From NCBI GenBank assembly GCA_048393055.1, contig DBFJJS010000010.1:388521-452520 (forward strand): a stretch of 64,000 nucleotides of DNA. The letters run 5' to 3'. Under the pieces are notes generated by a model. The model was not told the DNA's origin and did no database searches. It saw only the letters and a program-made list of their open reading frames with translations. Positions 35,698 through 43,887 of the stretch are shown in pieces (the stretch's first letter is position 1; the number at the start of each line of letters is the position of its first letter). This DNA is from Faeciplasma sp048393055. GTDB taxonomy: Bacteria > Bacillota > Clostridia > Oscillospirales > Ruminococcaceae. The position numbers and the translations under genes are program-made.

Positions 35698-35747
35698 AGC
35701 GCTCTGTCCGGCGGCAGTTTCATGCCGTTTGACAGAGCGCTGTTTTT
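35698..35747. terminator. Bidirectional terminator between surface protein and lysR gene
   Basis: AGCGCTCTGTC (35698-35708) pairs with GACAGAGCGCT (35731-35741), with GTTTTT after it. The genes are convergent. Confidence 0.75.
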
Positions 35748-36648
35748 ATAACGCCTGCGTATAATCGTCCGATATTGCCAACATTTTTTTAAGCTCATCT
35801 AAAAGAAGTTCCGCTATAGGAGTAAATACTTGATATTTTTTCCATATAATAAACATCTTAGTCTCGAGCGGAGGCTCCAGCGGTCTGAAGCAAAGGTCAC
35901 TTTGCTCGCCCGTATCAACAAGATGCTCAAATGACAGCATATAACCCACACCCTCTCTGACAAACACCGAACCGTTATAAGCAAGATTTACTGTTCCAGA
36001 GAGGCTGAGCCCGTCAGTCTTTTCTCCGCACCACCTTACAATGTCAAATTTCATGCCCTGCTCCGAACAGATAAGCTCAAGCCCTAAAAGGTCCTTATAA
36101 CATATGCGATCCTTTTTTGAAAGAGGATCGTCCCTTCGCATGATAAGCCCCCATCTGTCCGCCGCCGGCATTTCAACGTAATTATACCTAAACATGTTTG
36201 GAGGCTCGACAATAAGGGCAAAGTCAATAAGCCCCCTGTCAAGCCGTTCTACAACCTGCTCGGTATTACCGCTTGTGATATGATAGCGAAACAGAGGGTA
36301 TTTTAACCTGAAGAACTTTATCGCCCGAGCCAGATACTTTATCTGATACGACTCCGCGCAGCCAATATGCACCTCGCCGCCGGAAATATCGTCTAAATTC
36401 TTGAACTCTTCCTCCGTCTTATCCACCATATCCAAAATATCTTCCGCTCGCTTTCGCAAAAGCATTCCCTCATCAGTCAGGCTAAGGCTCGCGCTTCTCC
36501 TGCGGAAAAGCTTTTTCCCGAGCTCCTTCTCCAGCTCTTTCATCTGCTTTGACAAGGCCGGCTGTGAAACATGAAGCGACTGCGCGGCGCGTGTCATGCT
36601 TCCTGACCTTGCAATTTCTAAGAAATACCTTAAAACCCTTATTTCCAA
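35746..36648 (-). CDS. LysR-family transcriptional regulator
   Basis: A 300-residue regulator. The N-terminal winged helix-turn-helix is typical: LRYFLEIARSGSMTRAAQSLHVSQPALSKQMKELE. A C-terminal substrate-binding-type sensor domain follows (GEVHIGCAES at ~90). It starts on a TTG after GGGTGATG. It is divergent from a small gene and an iron alcohol dehydrogenase, so by the usual LysR logic it probably controls them and itself. The effector is unknown. Confidence 0.9.
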   Translation of the reverse strand: MEIRVLRYFLEIARSGSMTRAAQSLHVSQPALSKQMKELEKELGKKLFRRRSASLSLTDEGMLLRKRAEDILDMVDKTEEEFKNLDDISGGEVHIGCAESYQIKYLARAIKFFRLKYPLFRYHITSGNTEQVVERLDRGLIDFALIVEPPNMFRYNYVEMPAADRWGLIMRRDDPLSKKDRICYKDLLGLELICSEQGMKFDIVRWCGEKTDGLSLSGTVNLAYNGSVFVREGVGYMLSFEHLVDTGEQSDLCFRPLEPPLETKMFIIWKKYQVFTPIAELLLDELKKMLAISDDYTQAL

Positions 36649-36699
36649 CAGCCATCACCCGCTAAATTAATTTTATACAAGTATACCTCTCAGATGATA

Positions 36700-36728
36700 T
36701 TACCGTCAAGCATATCATGATATAAAAT
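36700..36728 (+). promoter_or_regulatory. Promoter with embedded palindrome in the lysR divergent region
   Basis: TTACCG (36700-36705), 17-nt spacer, TAAAAT (36723-36728). The spacer holds the 12-bp palindrome ATATCATGATAT (36712-36723), a candidate LysR-type binding site. Confidence 0.4.
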
Positions 36729-36783
36729 ATAAGTATTAGACATATTTAAGCTTAATGGCTATAATTTTAAGTACGGGAGGTGT

Positions 36784-37023
36784 ATGAATATAACTGAGAC
36801 TTCCAATAGATACGCCGAAATCTATCAGAACCTAAAGGACGCCGGCTGTGACGACAAGACCATCGAAAAATGTATGACTCTTGTACGGTCCTGCAGCTAT
36901 GAAGGTTTAATTCCCATTCTTCTCGGTCACAGAAAAACGCTTCTCCGCACGGTTCGCATTGGACAAAGACAGATCGACTGTCTTGATTATCTGATTTACA
37001 AAATCCAGAAAGAAAATATTTAG
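36784..37023 (+). CDS. Conserved small protein of unknown function
   Basis: A 79-residue hypothetical protein. The sequence (SNRYAEIYQNLKDAGCDDKTIEKC near the N-terminus and QRQIDCLDYLIYKIQ near the end) is mainly helical and resembles small proteins I recall beside regulators in Clostridia, but I know no function. A GGGAGG site lies 2-3 nt upstream of ATG. It is 11 nt before the alcohol dehydrogenase gene and probably co-transcribed, divergent from the LysR gene. Confidence 0.75.
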   Translation: MNITETSNRYAEIYQNLKDAGCDDKTIEKCMTLVRSCSYEGLIPILLGHRKTLLRTVRIGQRQIDCLDYLIYKIQKENI

Positions 37024-37034
37024 GAGGAATCACT

Positions 37035-38210
37035 ATGAAATTAAGCTTTGACTTTAACAACCCCACGAGAATATTATTCGGCAGCGGGAAATTGAATGAA
37101 CTCAGTTCTCAGAATATGCCGGGAAAAAAGGCAATGCTTTTGATGTCCCGAGGAAAATCCGCAAAGGTAAGCGGCGCTTATGAGCGCACTGTGGAACAGC
37201 TGGGCAAAGCCGGAATTGAAATTGAAGAGTTTGCAGGTGTGATGGAAAACCCGGTAAAGGATATGATTATGGATGGAGCTGCGTTTGCACGCGACAAGGG
37301 CTGCGATTTTATTGTTGCCCTCGGCGGCGGCGCTGTGCTCGACTCAGCCGTCGCAATTTCCGCAATGGCTACTAACCCCGGAGACCTTTGGGATTATGTA
37401 AGCGGAGGAACAGGAAAGGGAATGCCGCTTATAAACAAGGGTCTGCCTATTGTGACAATAACCCTCACTGCGGGCACAGGCTCGGAAATAAACTGCTGGG
37501 GCGTTATTTCAAATCCCGAGACAAAGGAAAAAATCGGATTCGGCGACCCCAGCTTAGTGCCTGTCCTTGCAATAGTAGACCCCGAGCTTATGAAAACAGT
37601 CCCTGCAAAATACACTGCGTACCAGGGATTCGATGCTCTTTTTCACAATACGGAGGTTATGATATCAAACGGCATAAACATACTCAGCGAGACAATTGCT
37701 CTGTCTGCAATCGAAAATATCTCCAAATACCTGCCTATTGCCGTGAAAAACGGCAGCGACCTTAACGCGCGTGAGCATGTGGCATACGGAAGCACAATGG
37801 CGGGAATAACAATGCATCTTACAAGCACTACAGCGCAGCATTCCATGGAACACGCCATGAGCGCGTATCACCATGAGCTTCCTCACGGCGCAGGGCTGAT
37901 CATGATTTCAAAGGCGTTTGCGGAATTCTTTATAGAAAAGCACGCATGCGACGAGCAGTTTGTAAAGATGGCAAAGGCAATGGGAATCAATAACGCCGAC
38001 AAGCCGGAGGACTTTATAACCGCCCTTGTAAGGCTTCAGGAGGACTGCGGAGTTGCCGATTTGAAAATGAGCGACTACGGCATAACCCCGAATGAATTTA
38101 TGACGCTTGCCGTCAATGCTCGGGAAACAATGGGAGGACTCTTCCTTGCTAATCCCTGTCCAATGTCCGATGAAGAGTGCGCAGGCATTTTTGAAAAATC
38201 ATACCGCTGA
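37035..38210 (+). CDS. Iron-containing alcohol dehydrogenase
   Basis: A 391-residue group III dehydrogenase, probably a butanol/long-chain alcohol or aldehyde reductase using NAD(P)H. The nucleotide-binding motif is ALGGGAVLDSAVAIS; TAGTGSEIN and the metal-binding histidines in MEHAMSAYHHELPHGAGL follow. AGGAGG lies 7 nt before the ATG. A perfect 28-bp palindrome spans its stop codon. Substrate cannot be inferred from sequence. Regulation by the divergent LysR protein is likely. Confidence 0.92.
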   Translation: MKLSFDFNNPTRILFGSGKLNELSSQNMPGKKAMLLMSRGKSAKVSGAYERTVEQLGKAGIEIEEFAGVMENPVKDMIMDGAAFARDKGCDFIVALGGGAVLDSAVAISAMATNPGDLWDYVSGGTGKGMPLINKGLPIVTITLTAGTGSEINCWGVISNPETKEKIGFGDPSLVPVLAIVDPELMKTVPAKYTAYQGFDALFHNTEVMISNGINILSETIALSAIENISKYLPIAVKNGSDLNAREHVAYGSTMAGITMHLTSTTAQHSMEHAMSAYHHELPHGAGLIMISKAFAEFFIEKHACDEQFVKMAKAMGINNADKPEDFITALVRLQEDCGVADLKMSDYGITPNEFMTLAVNARETMGGLFLANPCPMSDEECAGIFEKSYR

Positions 38211-38233
38211 TTATTTTCGAGAAAATAATCAGC
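38206..38233. repeat. 28-bp perfect palindrome over the alcohol dehydrogenase stop codon
   Basis: GCTGATTATTTTC (38206-38218) and GAAAATAATCAGC (38221-38233) are exact inverted copies with a 2-nt gap. TGA at 38208-38210 is inside. There is no T run, so it is not a standard terminator. Confidence 0.85.
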
Positions 38234-38253
38234 AGGGCATGTAGTTAAATCCG

Positions 38254-38290
38254 AAAAAGCGCTGTCACAATATGTGACAGCGCTTTTTAT
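38254..38290. terminator. Bidirectional terminator
   Basis: AAAAAGCGCTGTCACA pairs with TGTGACAGCGCTTTTT around a 4-nt AT loop. It serves convergent genes and overlaps the last codons of the btuD-like gene. Confidence 0.9.
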
Positions 38291-39042
38291 TTCCAAAATT
38301 CAAAGCTTTTTTTCATATAGCCCGAAACGTCAACATCATACACTGCGGAAATCTGCTTGCTTTTCAGCACATCTGAAATACCGGCGTCCATCACGGCTCT
38401 TCCGCCGTCCATGAGCAGACCCCGCTCAAATATGGTAGGACAAAGGTTCAGCTCGTGTATTACGCCTATTACAGCCCGTGATCCGTCCATAGACACCCAA
38501 TCTATGATCAGGTCTATCAGGGCTATCTGATAGGATATATCCAGGTGATTTACCGGCTCGTCCAAAAGTATGAGCTTAGGCTCCTGGACAAATGTGCGCG
38601 CTAGAAAAACCCTTTGAAGCTGTCCCCCGGAAAGCTCCGTGACCTGCTTATCCATGATATCCTTAAGCCCGAGACGCTCAATATACCCCATCACCGCAGT
38701 TTTATCATCAGCAGAAGAGCCGAATGCGCCCTTTGCCTTCAAATATCTGCCCATCGCGACAGTATCATAAACGCTGTAGCCAAACGACACCTGCGATATC
38801 TGCGAAAAAAGCGCCACATATCCCGAAAGCTCCCGACGGCTGTAATCGCGTATCTCCTTGCCGAAAAGCCTGGCGCTGCCGCGATATGGTATTATCCCTG
38901 ACAAGGCGCGCAAAAGCGTGGTTTTACCGCAGCCGTTCGGTCCTAAAACGCAAAGGCGTTCTCCCTCTTTAACCTTTAGGGAGACGTCGTGAACCACATC
39001 GCCGAAGCCATATCCGCAGCTTAAGGAATTAAGCTCAAGCAC
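38287..39042 (-). CDS. btuD: Corrinoid ABC transporter ATPase
   Basis: A FecE/BtuD-type ATPase of 251 residues plus stop. Walker A is LGPNGCGKTTLLRAL, the signature LSGGQLQRVFLART and Walker B LILLDEPVNHLD. GTG at 39042, 9 nt after GGGGAG, is the best start and overlaps the permease stop by 8 nt; a longer open frame exists upstream. Substrate assignment to cobalamin or a related corrinoid comes from the B12 riboswitch that leads this operon, not from the ATPase itself. Confidence 0.88.
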   Translation of the reverse strand: MLELNSLSCGYGFGDVVHDVSLKVKEGERLCVLGPNGCGKTTLLRALSGIIPYRGSARLFGKEIRDYSRRELSGYVALFSQISQVSFGYSVYDTVAMGRYLKAKGAFGSSADDKTAVMGYIERLGLKDIMDKQVTELSGGQLQRVFLARTFVQEPKLILLDEPVNHLDISYQIALIDLIIDWVSMDGSRAVIGVIHELNLCPTIFERGLLMDGGRAVMDAGISDVLKSKQISAVYDVDVSGYMKKSFEFWK

Positions 39043-40099
39043 TTTTTGACGCTCCCCTCTTCGTAAAATACAAATACGCAAAGAACGGCGCTCCGATCAG
39101 GGCGGTGACCGCGCCTACAGGCAGCTCCGCCGGCGCTGTAATCGTTCTTGCGGCAAGGTCCGCCGCAACCATAAAGCTTCCGCCTATAAGCCCTGATATG
39201 GGCAAAAGGAAGCAATGCTTCGGAGAAAACAGCTTTCTTGCGACATGCGGCGATATAAGATCTACAAAGCCTATTACTCCGGCAAAGGAAACCGCCGTGC
39301 TTGTCATTACCGCAGTGAGTATGAGCAAAAGCCACTTGGTCTTTCTGACGTTTACCCCTATTGAAAGAGCCGATTCATCAGAAAAGGAAAGTATGTCCAG
39401 TTCACGATTGAAGCAAAGTATTACCAAAAAGCACGCCGCCGACACGCAAAGCAGCACCGCCACCGGCTCCCAGCCCTTTGAGCCGAAAGAACCCATCTGC
39501 CAACGCATGAGAACGGTCATCTTATCCCTTGAAACCGACGCAACAAGAGTAAATACCGCCGATAAAAACAACGAAAGAACCATTCCGAGAAGCACTATCG
39601 TGGTCGAACTCATATTTCTGTCTACCCTTGCACACATTCCAACGCATACTATAACAGTGAGGACTCCGAAAAGCGTACCGACCGCCGCCAAAGACATCTG
39701 CCTGACAAACGGCACAGTCATACCAAAGACAGTAACCACAGCCGCGCCGACAGACGCTCCCGACGACACTCCCAGAGTATACGGGGACGCCAGCGGATTG
39801 TGAAGCACAGACTGCGTCACCACACCGCCTACAGACATCGACACTCCCGTAAGAAACGCCAAAAGCACCCTTGGAAGCCTGAGCTCCAAAATTATCGACA
39901 CGCTGGTCGCCGGAACGTCAGATAACTCCGCGCCGAAAAGCCTTGAAAAAACTATCCGTGCCGTATCGAAAAAGCCTATGCCTACGCTTCCGACAGATAC
40001 TCCGGCAATCACAACCAGGGCAGCCGCAGGTATAAGAACTAAAAGCCCTATCCACGCCCTTTTATTGCCGGAAAAAGCTTTACTCTCCTGCGTTTTCAC
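39035..40099 (-). CDS. btuC: Corrinoid ABC transporter permease, FecCD/BtuC family
   Basis: A 354-residue permease with about ten hydrophobic helices. The FecCD signatures RLPRVLLAFLTGVSMSVGGVV, NPLASPYTLGVSSGAS and the later SFAGVIGFVDLISPH are all visible. The GTG start at 40099, 8 nt after GAGGA, lies inside the end of the binding-protein gene (20-nt overlap). It would form the dimeric channel with the btuD-like ATPase. Confidence 0.9.
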   Translation of the reverse strand: MKTQESKAFSGNKRAWIGLLVLIPAAALVVIAGVSVGSVGIGFFDTARIVFSRLFGAELSDVPATSVSIILELRLPRVLLAFLTGVSMSVGGVVTQSVLHNPLASPYTLGVSSGASVGAAVVTVFGMTVPFVRQMSLAAVGTLFGVLTVIVCVGMCARVDRNMSSTTIVLLGMVLSLFLSAVFTLVASVSRDKMTVLMRWQMGSFGSKGWEPVAVLLCVSAACFLVILCFNRELDILSFSDESALSIGVNVRKTKWLLLILTAVMTSTAVSFAGVIGFVDLISPHVARKLFSPKHCFLLPISGLIGGSFMVAADLAARTITAPAELPVGAVTALIGAPFFAYLYFTKRGASKSA

Positions 40100-41042
40100 T
40101 TTCAGCGTCCTCAGGGCAAATGGCTGCCGATATCTGCGCTATAGCTTTGACGATATTCTGAGAGCCTCTTGAGGATGCATTTGCGTCAACGCTGTATACC
40201 CTCGTATTTTTTACTGCGTTAATCACATCCCAGCCCTCTCGGGAATATATCTCGTTATAATCGTAGCCGTCGTACATTACGTTTGTTATTATAACATCGG
40301 GATTTGCCGCCAAAACGGATTCTTCGGTATTTGAAAGCCATCCGCTCTCAGAGGAATAGATGTTTTCTCCGCCGCAAATGGAGATAATCTCGTCAAGATA
40401 TGTGCCGCTGCCGAATGTATACAGCCACGGGGCTGCGGAAATTTCAAAGTACACCTTTACCGCTTCCCTGCCCTCAGCCCTTTTTTCAGCCTCTGCAACA
40501 GCATCGTCTATCATCATTATAAGCTCGTCTGCCCTGTCCAAGGAGTTTGTGCTGTCCGCAATAGTCATAATGTTATCCTTGATTCCCTGTATGCTCTGCG
40601 CAGTGGGAATATTTATCACGTTTAATCCGACGTCCTCCATCACGCTGTACGGGTCGTATGTGCCATCCGTGCTTGAGCTGCTTACAAAAACCAGATCGGG
40701 TGAAAGCGCAAGCACTGTCTCGGCGTCAATATTCGTGTAATCAAGCGTGCATATCTCGGGGCCTACGTCTCCGATTCCGACCGAATATGTATCAGCCGCA
40801 ACTATGTTTGAGGAAAATCCCAAACCATCTAATATTTCCGTTATATCGGCGGCGGTGGATACGATTCTTATCTCGCCTGCGGCTTCTTCACTATCTTCCT
40901 CGTCGGCATTATCAGCGCCGTCGGAGGCTTCAGAACCCGGCTGCGTGCCGATGTTTTCGCCGCTGTCCGACGCGCACGAGCAAAAAGCCGTTACTGCAAG
41001 AAGCAGCGCTAAAATCAAAGATATAAATTTTACAGTTTTCAT
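40080..41042 (-). CDS. btuF: Corrinoid-binding lipoprotein, BtuF-like
   Basis: A 320-residue class III binding protein. A lipoprotein signal (FCSC) and an acidic linker lead to the BtuF/FepB-type fold: RIVSTAADITEILDGLG, then LSPDLVFVSSSS and an SREGWDVINAVKNTRVYSVDA C-terminal region. It is the first gene of btuF-btuC-btuD and is preceded by a cobalamin riboswitch with a terminator 22-60 nt before its start. AAAGGAC lies 12-13 nt before the ATG. Confidence 0.88.
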   Translation of the reverse strand: MKTVKFISLILALLLAVTAFCSCASDSGENIGTQPGSEASDGADNADEEDSEEAAGEIRIVSTAADITEILDGLGFSSNIVAADTYSVGIGDVGPEICTLDYTNIDAETVLALSPDLVFVSSSSTDGTYDPYSVMEDVGLNVINIPTAQSIQGIKDNIMTIADSTNSLDRADELIMMIDDAVAEAEKRAEGREAVKVYFEISAAPWLYTFGSGTYLDEIISICGGENIYSSESGWLSNTEESVLAANPDVIITNVMYDGYDYNEIYSREGWDVINAVKNTRVYSVDANASSRGSQNIVKAIAQISAAICPEDAESENAGE

Positions 41043-41062
41043 CTTAAATTAAGTCCTTTCAT

Positions 41063-41102
41063 ACATAAAAATAAACAGCCCGCCCATAAGGACAGACTGT
41101 TC
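41063..41102 (-). terminator. Attenuator of the cobalamin riboswitch
   Basis: On the minus strand, GAACAGTCTGTCC and GGGCGGGCTGTT pair (with G-T pairs) around TTAT, then TTATTTTT. It lies just before btuF. Confidence 0.65.
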
Positions 41103-41367
41103 GCCGATTATGGCAACACAAATCAAGCAGTGCAAAAAATATGCACTACCGATATGTGCAACAGTTAAGTCCCCTTTTTACCTGAGGGTCTTTCCCACGC
41201 GAAAAATTCGCGAACTTCAGGCAGGTCTCCCGACTTGGACTCATGCGCTTTGCGCCTTCCCGCTACAGCAGTGACATAATGCAAAGCAAGCGTCTTCACG
41301 GTGACAGGTTCGTGCGGAAATCTCATCCGCTTCCCTATTAAACCGCAGATTAACAGCGATACCTGAA
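41103..41367 (-). promoter_or_regulatory. Cobalamin (AdoCbl-type) riboswitch
   Basis: The aptamer lies at 41367 down to 41216. P1 pairs TTCAGG with CCTGAA at its two ends. The conserved core reads, in order, GGTATCGCTG, AATAGGGAAG, CGAACCTGTCACCGTGAA, GCGGGAAGGC and the B12 box AAGTCGGGAGACCTGCC. An expression platform of ~110 nt leads to the attenuator. B12 should switch the importer off. An open frame in this region is only a by-product. Confidence 0.92.
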
Positions 41368-41404
41368 TTGGTTGCAAAAATATTGCAGGACATAAAGTTT
41401 AGCT

Positions 41405-41440
41405 CCGGCACATATTTATTAGTGCCAGAGCCAAGCTTCC
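41405..41440 (-). terminator. Hairpin after the AbrB-like gene
   Basis: Minus-strand GGCTCTGGCA pairs with TGCCGGAGCT around a 12-nt loop. The T run is weak (AAACTTTA), so termination strength is uncertain. Confidence 0.5.
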
Positions 41441-41683
41441 TTACATGTTCTTGATCTTCTCAAAGCAGGCGGGGCAGATATGCTTTCCACCGAACTCGAT
41501 AATATCCTCACCTTCGCCGCAGAAAACGCAAGTGTTGGAATACTTCTTAAGTACAATAGCACCGTTGTCGGTAAAGATCTCAAGCGGATCCTTCTCCTTA
41601 ATGTCCATCGACTTCCTAAGCTCCATCGGGATAACAATCCTGCCAAGCTCGTCTACTTTTCTTACAATACCAGTTGATTTCAT
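41441..41683 (-). CDS. AbrB/SpoVT-type transcription regulator with C-terminal zinc ribbon
   Basis: An 80-residue protein. The first ~48 residues form the swapped-hairpin DNA-binding domain (STGIVRKVDELGRIVIPMELR and KEKDPLEIF). The last ~30 hold a CxxC...CxxC zinc-ribbon pattern (CVFCGEGEDIIEFGGKHICPAC), not present in classic AbrB. AbrB-family proteins are transition-state and sporulation regulators. It lies beside spmAB, divergently transcribed, so a role in sporulation timing is a reasonable inference. A G-rich AGGTATAGGAAAATG start region is present. Confidence 0.88.
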   Translation of the reverse strand: MKSTGIVRKVDELGRIVIPMELRKSMDIKEKDPLEIFTDNGAIVLKKYSNTCVFCGEGEDIIEFGGKHICPACFEKIKNM

Positions 41684-41942
41684 TTTCCTATACCTCCATT
41701 CTTAATAATTATAATTTACTACAAAATCCGACATTTGTCAATCTGAAATTTTTATCTTTTTCAAAATACAAAGTTTAATATATCTATATAAAAACACTAA
41801 AATTAAGCTTTTACTGTACGTTTTAACCTGCATTATTTCTATATATTTGTTTTATTACTATATAAATATAGTAAACCTAAAATATGGTTTTAGAATTTGT
41901 CGGAATTAATATAAAAATATTATACAAAAATGAGGTGTCTAA
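41684..41942. other. AT-rich region between abrB-like gene and spmA
   Basis: A 259-nt divergent promoter region, very AT-rich, with no coding region visible. AbrB proteins prefer such DNA, so autoregulation or control of spmAB from here is possible. Confidence 0.5.
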
Positions 41943-42551
41943 ATGATAAATTACATACTGTTTTTTATAATCCTATTTTCCTGCGGTTACTCTATTGTTA
42001 CCGGAAGCATCGACGACGTCTCAAACGCCGCGCTCAGCAGCGGCACTACCGCAGTCACGCTGATCCTTGCGATAATAGGCTCAATGGCTACATGGGGAGG
42101 GATAATGAGAGTTGCGCAGGAGTCGGGGCTTACAGATAAAATAACCAAGCTTATCAGCCCGATACTCAAGCGAATATTTAAAGGCGTCGATGAGAAATCA
42201 GCCGCATTCAAGGCAATAGCAATGAATATAAGCGCGAACATCTTCGGACTCGGCAACGCAGCGACCCCTCTCGGCATAGAAGCAATGCGCGCACTTGAGG
42301 CGGATGAAAAGTGCGGCGATACGGCGTCCAGAAACATGATACTTTTAGCTGTATTCAACACATCCTCCATAGAGATTATACCTACTACCGTAGCTGCGCT
42401 CAGAATAGCCCACGGAAGCTCCTCTCCGCTCGATATACTTCCGTGTGTTATAGTCGTATCACTGCTTTCTCTGGCTGTCAGCGTTATCTGCGTATACCTG
42501 TTTGATAAAAAAGGCAAGCCGTCCGGTAGCGCCAAAGGAGACAAGACATGA
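41943..42551 (+). CDS. spmA: Spore maturation protein A
   Basis: SpmA (202 aa) is a membrane protein with a nucleoside-recognition (Gate) domain needed for spore core dehydration and heat resistance. GNAATPLGIEAMRALE, NTSSIEIIPTTVAALR and four to five hydrophobic segments identify it. GAGGTG lies 6-7 nt before the ATG. It overlaps spmB by 4 nt. Sporulation context is supported by the spore-protein gene elsewhere in the window. Confidence 0.93.
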   Translation: MINYILFFIILFSCGYSIVTGSIDDVSNAALSSGTTAVTLILAIIGSMATWGGIMRVAQESGLTDKITKLISPILKRIFKGVDEKSAAFKAIAMNISANIFGLGNAATPLGIEAMRALEADEKCGDTASRNMILLAVFNTSSIEIIPTTVAALRIAHGSSSPLDILPCVIVVSLLSLAVSVICVYLFDKKGKPSGSAKGDKT

Positions 42552-43069
42552 GCTTTTCAAGTATAATAGTGCCTGCTTTTATAGTCGGAATATTTGCCTA
42601 TGCACTTGTCAAAAAGGTGGACATATTCAACGTATTCATTAAGGGAGCAAAGGAAAACCTTTTAATCGGCTTTGACATACTGCCGTCGCTTGTAGCTTTG
42701 ATGCTCGCGGTAGGCATATTTAAGGCGTCCGGGGCGATGAACTTCATAACCGAGCTGATATCGCCGCTCACCGAGCTTATAGGTCTTCCGAGCGAATGCG
42801 TGCCGCTTGCGCTGATGCGTCCCGTATCCGGAAGCGGAGCGCTTTCTTTACTTGAGAGTATCTTAGAACAGCACAGTCCGGACAGCTTTGTGGGACGTGT
42901 CGCAAGCGTTTTGCTCGGCTCTACGGAAACCACCTTTTACACCATAGCCGTCTACTTCGGCGCGACAAATATAAGAAAGACCCGCCATGCCCTGCCGTCC
43001 GCGCTTGCAGGAGATTTCACCGCATTTATTCTTTCAGCTCTTACGGTAAGGCTGTTCTTGGGATCATAA
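42548..43069 (+). CDS. spmB: Spore maturation protein B
   Basis: SpmB (173 aa) is the partner of SpmA. Four or five hydrophobic helices surround the Gate-type sequence GFDILPSLVALMLAVGIFKASG, LMRPVSGSGALSLLE and LGSTETTFYTIAVYFGATNIRKTRHA. It is translationally coupled to spmA. The stop is 12 nt from the end of a convergent gene, with no clear terminator between them. Confidence 0.93.
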   Translation: MSFSSIIVPAFIVGIFAYALVKKVDIFNVFIKGAKENLLIGFDILPSLVALMLAVGIFKASGAMNFITELISPLTELIGLPSECVPLALMRPVSGSGALSLLESILEQHSPDSFVGRVASVLLGSTETTFYTIAVYFGATNIRKTRHALPSALAGDFTAFILSALTVRLFLGS

Positions 43070-43080
43070 GCGCGTCGCCA

Positions 43081-43857
43081 TCAGCTTTTCTGCCGGCACA
43101 CCACTCTTTCAATGCTTATCGCCCTGCCGGTTTTCTCGTCAAACTCCACGACGACCGCATTTAAAAAGCACGGGGTGTCCGCCTCCTGAAACCTAACTGG
43201 GAAGCCAAGCCTCTGCTTTTCTATCGCAAGCTCTTTTTCAACTCCCAAAACCGACTCCTCTGGTCCGGTCATGCCAACGTCGGTGATATACGCCGTCCAG
43301 TCGTCTAATATAGCTTCGTCCGCAGTCTGCACATGCGTATGCGTTCCCAAAACTGCCGTTACCTTTCCGGCAAGATAATAGCCCATCGCCTTTTTCTCAG
43401 CAGTAGCCTCGGCATGGAAATCTACTATAATATTTTTAGTGTCAAGCTCTTGAAGCACCCTGTCCATTGTATAAAACGGGCTGCCTAACGGACTCATATA
43501 CACAACGCCCATCAGGTTGACGACAGCAACCCTGCATCTGCCCAAGTCGAGAACATGCACTCCCCTTCCAACTACCTCATCCGGGTAGTTTGCCGGTCTT
43601 AAAAGATGCGGCACAGTGTCAAACATCTCGACAGACTCCCGCCTTTTAAACGCGTGATTGCCTGTGGTGATAACGTCCGCGCCTATGCTTGTAAGATAAT
43701 TGCAGGACTGCTTTGTGATCCCGTTTCCTACAGCCGAGTTTTCACCGTTTACCACAGTTATATCAACGCCGTACTTTTTCTTAATTCCATAAAGCGTCTC
43801 ACCCAGAAATTCGCACCCTGAGCTTGAAACAACGTCTCCAACAAACAGCAGCTTCAT
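43081..43857 (-). CDS. YmdB-family metallophosphoesterase
   Basis: A protein of 258 residues of the TIGR00282 family, whose Bacillus member YmdB is a cyclic-nucleotide phosphodiesterase affecting motility and biofilm. Motifs: LFVGDVVSSSG (metal Asp), NGENSAVGNGIT, TTGNHAFKR, VDFHAEATAEKKAMGYYLAGKVTAVLGTHTHVQTAD. ATG 43857, 8 nt after GGGAGG, fits the family start better than the longer frame. It follows the ttcA-like gene by 30 nt and probably shares its promoter. Confidence 0.92.
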   Translation of the reverse strand: MKLLFVGDVVSSSGCEFLGETLYGIKKKYGVDITVVNGENSAVGNGITKQSCNYLTSIGADVITTGNHAFKRRESVEMFDTVPHLLRPANYPDEVVGRGVHVLDLGRCRVAVVNLMGVVYMSPLGSPFYTMDRVLQELDTKNIIVDFHAEATAEKKAMGYYLAGKVTAVLGTHTHVQTADEAILDDWTAYITDVGMTGPEESVLGVEKELAIEKQRLGFPVRFQEADTPCFLNAVVVEFDEKTGRAISIERVVCRQKS

Positions 43858-43887
43858 ATTCCCAGCCTCCCGACACAAAAAACGATC

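Noticed and set aside
41165..41377. 70-codon open frame on the minus strand
   Set aside because: It lies entirely within the cobalamin riboswitch and has no RBS.
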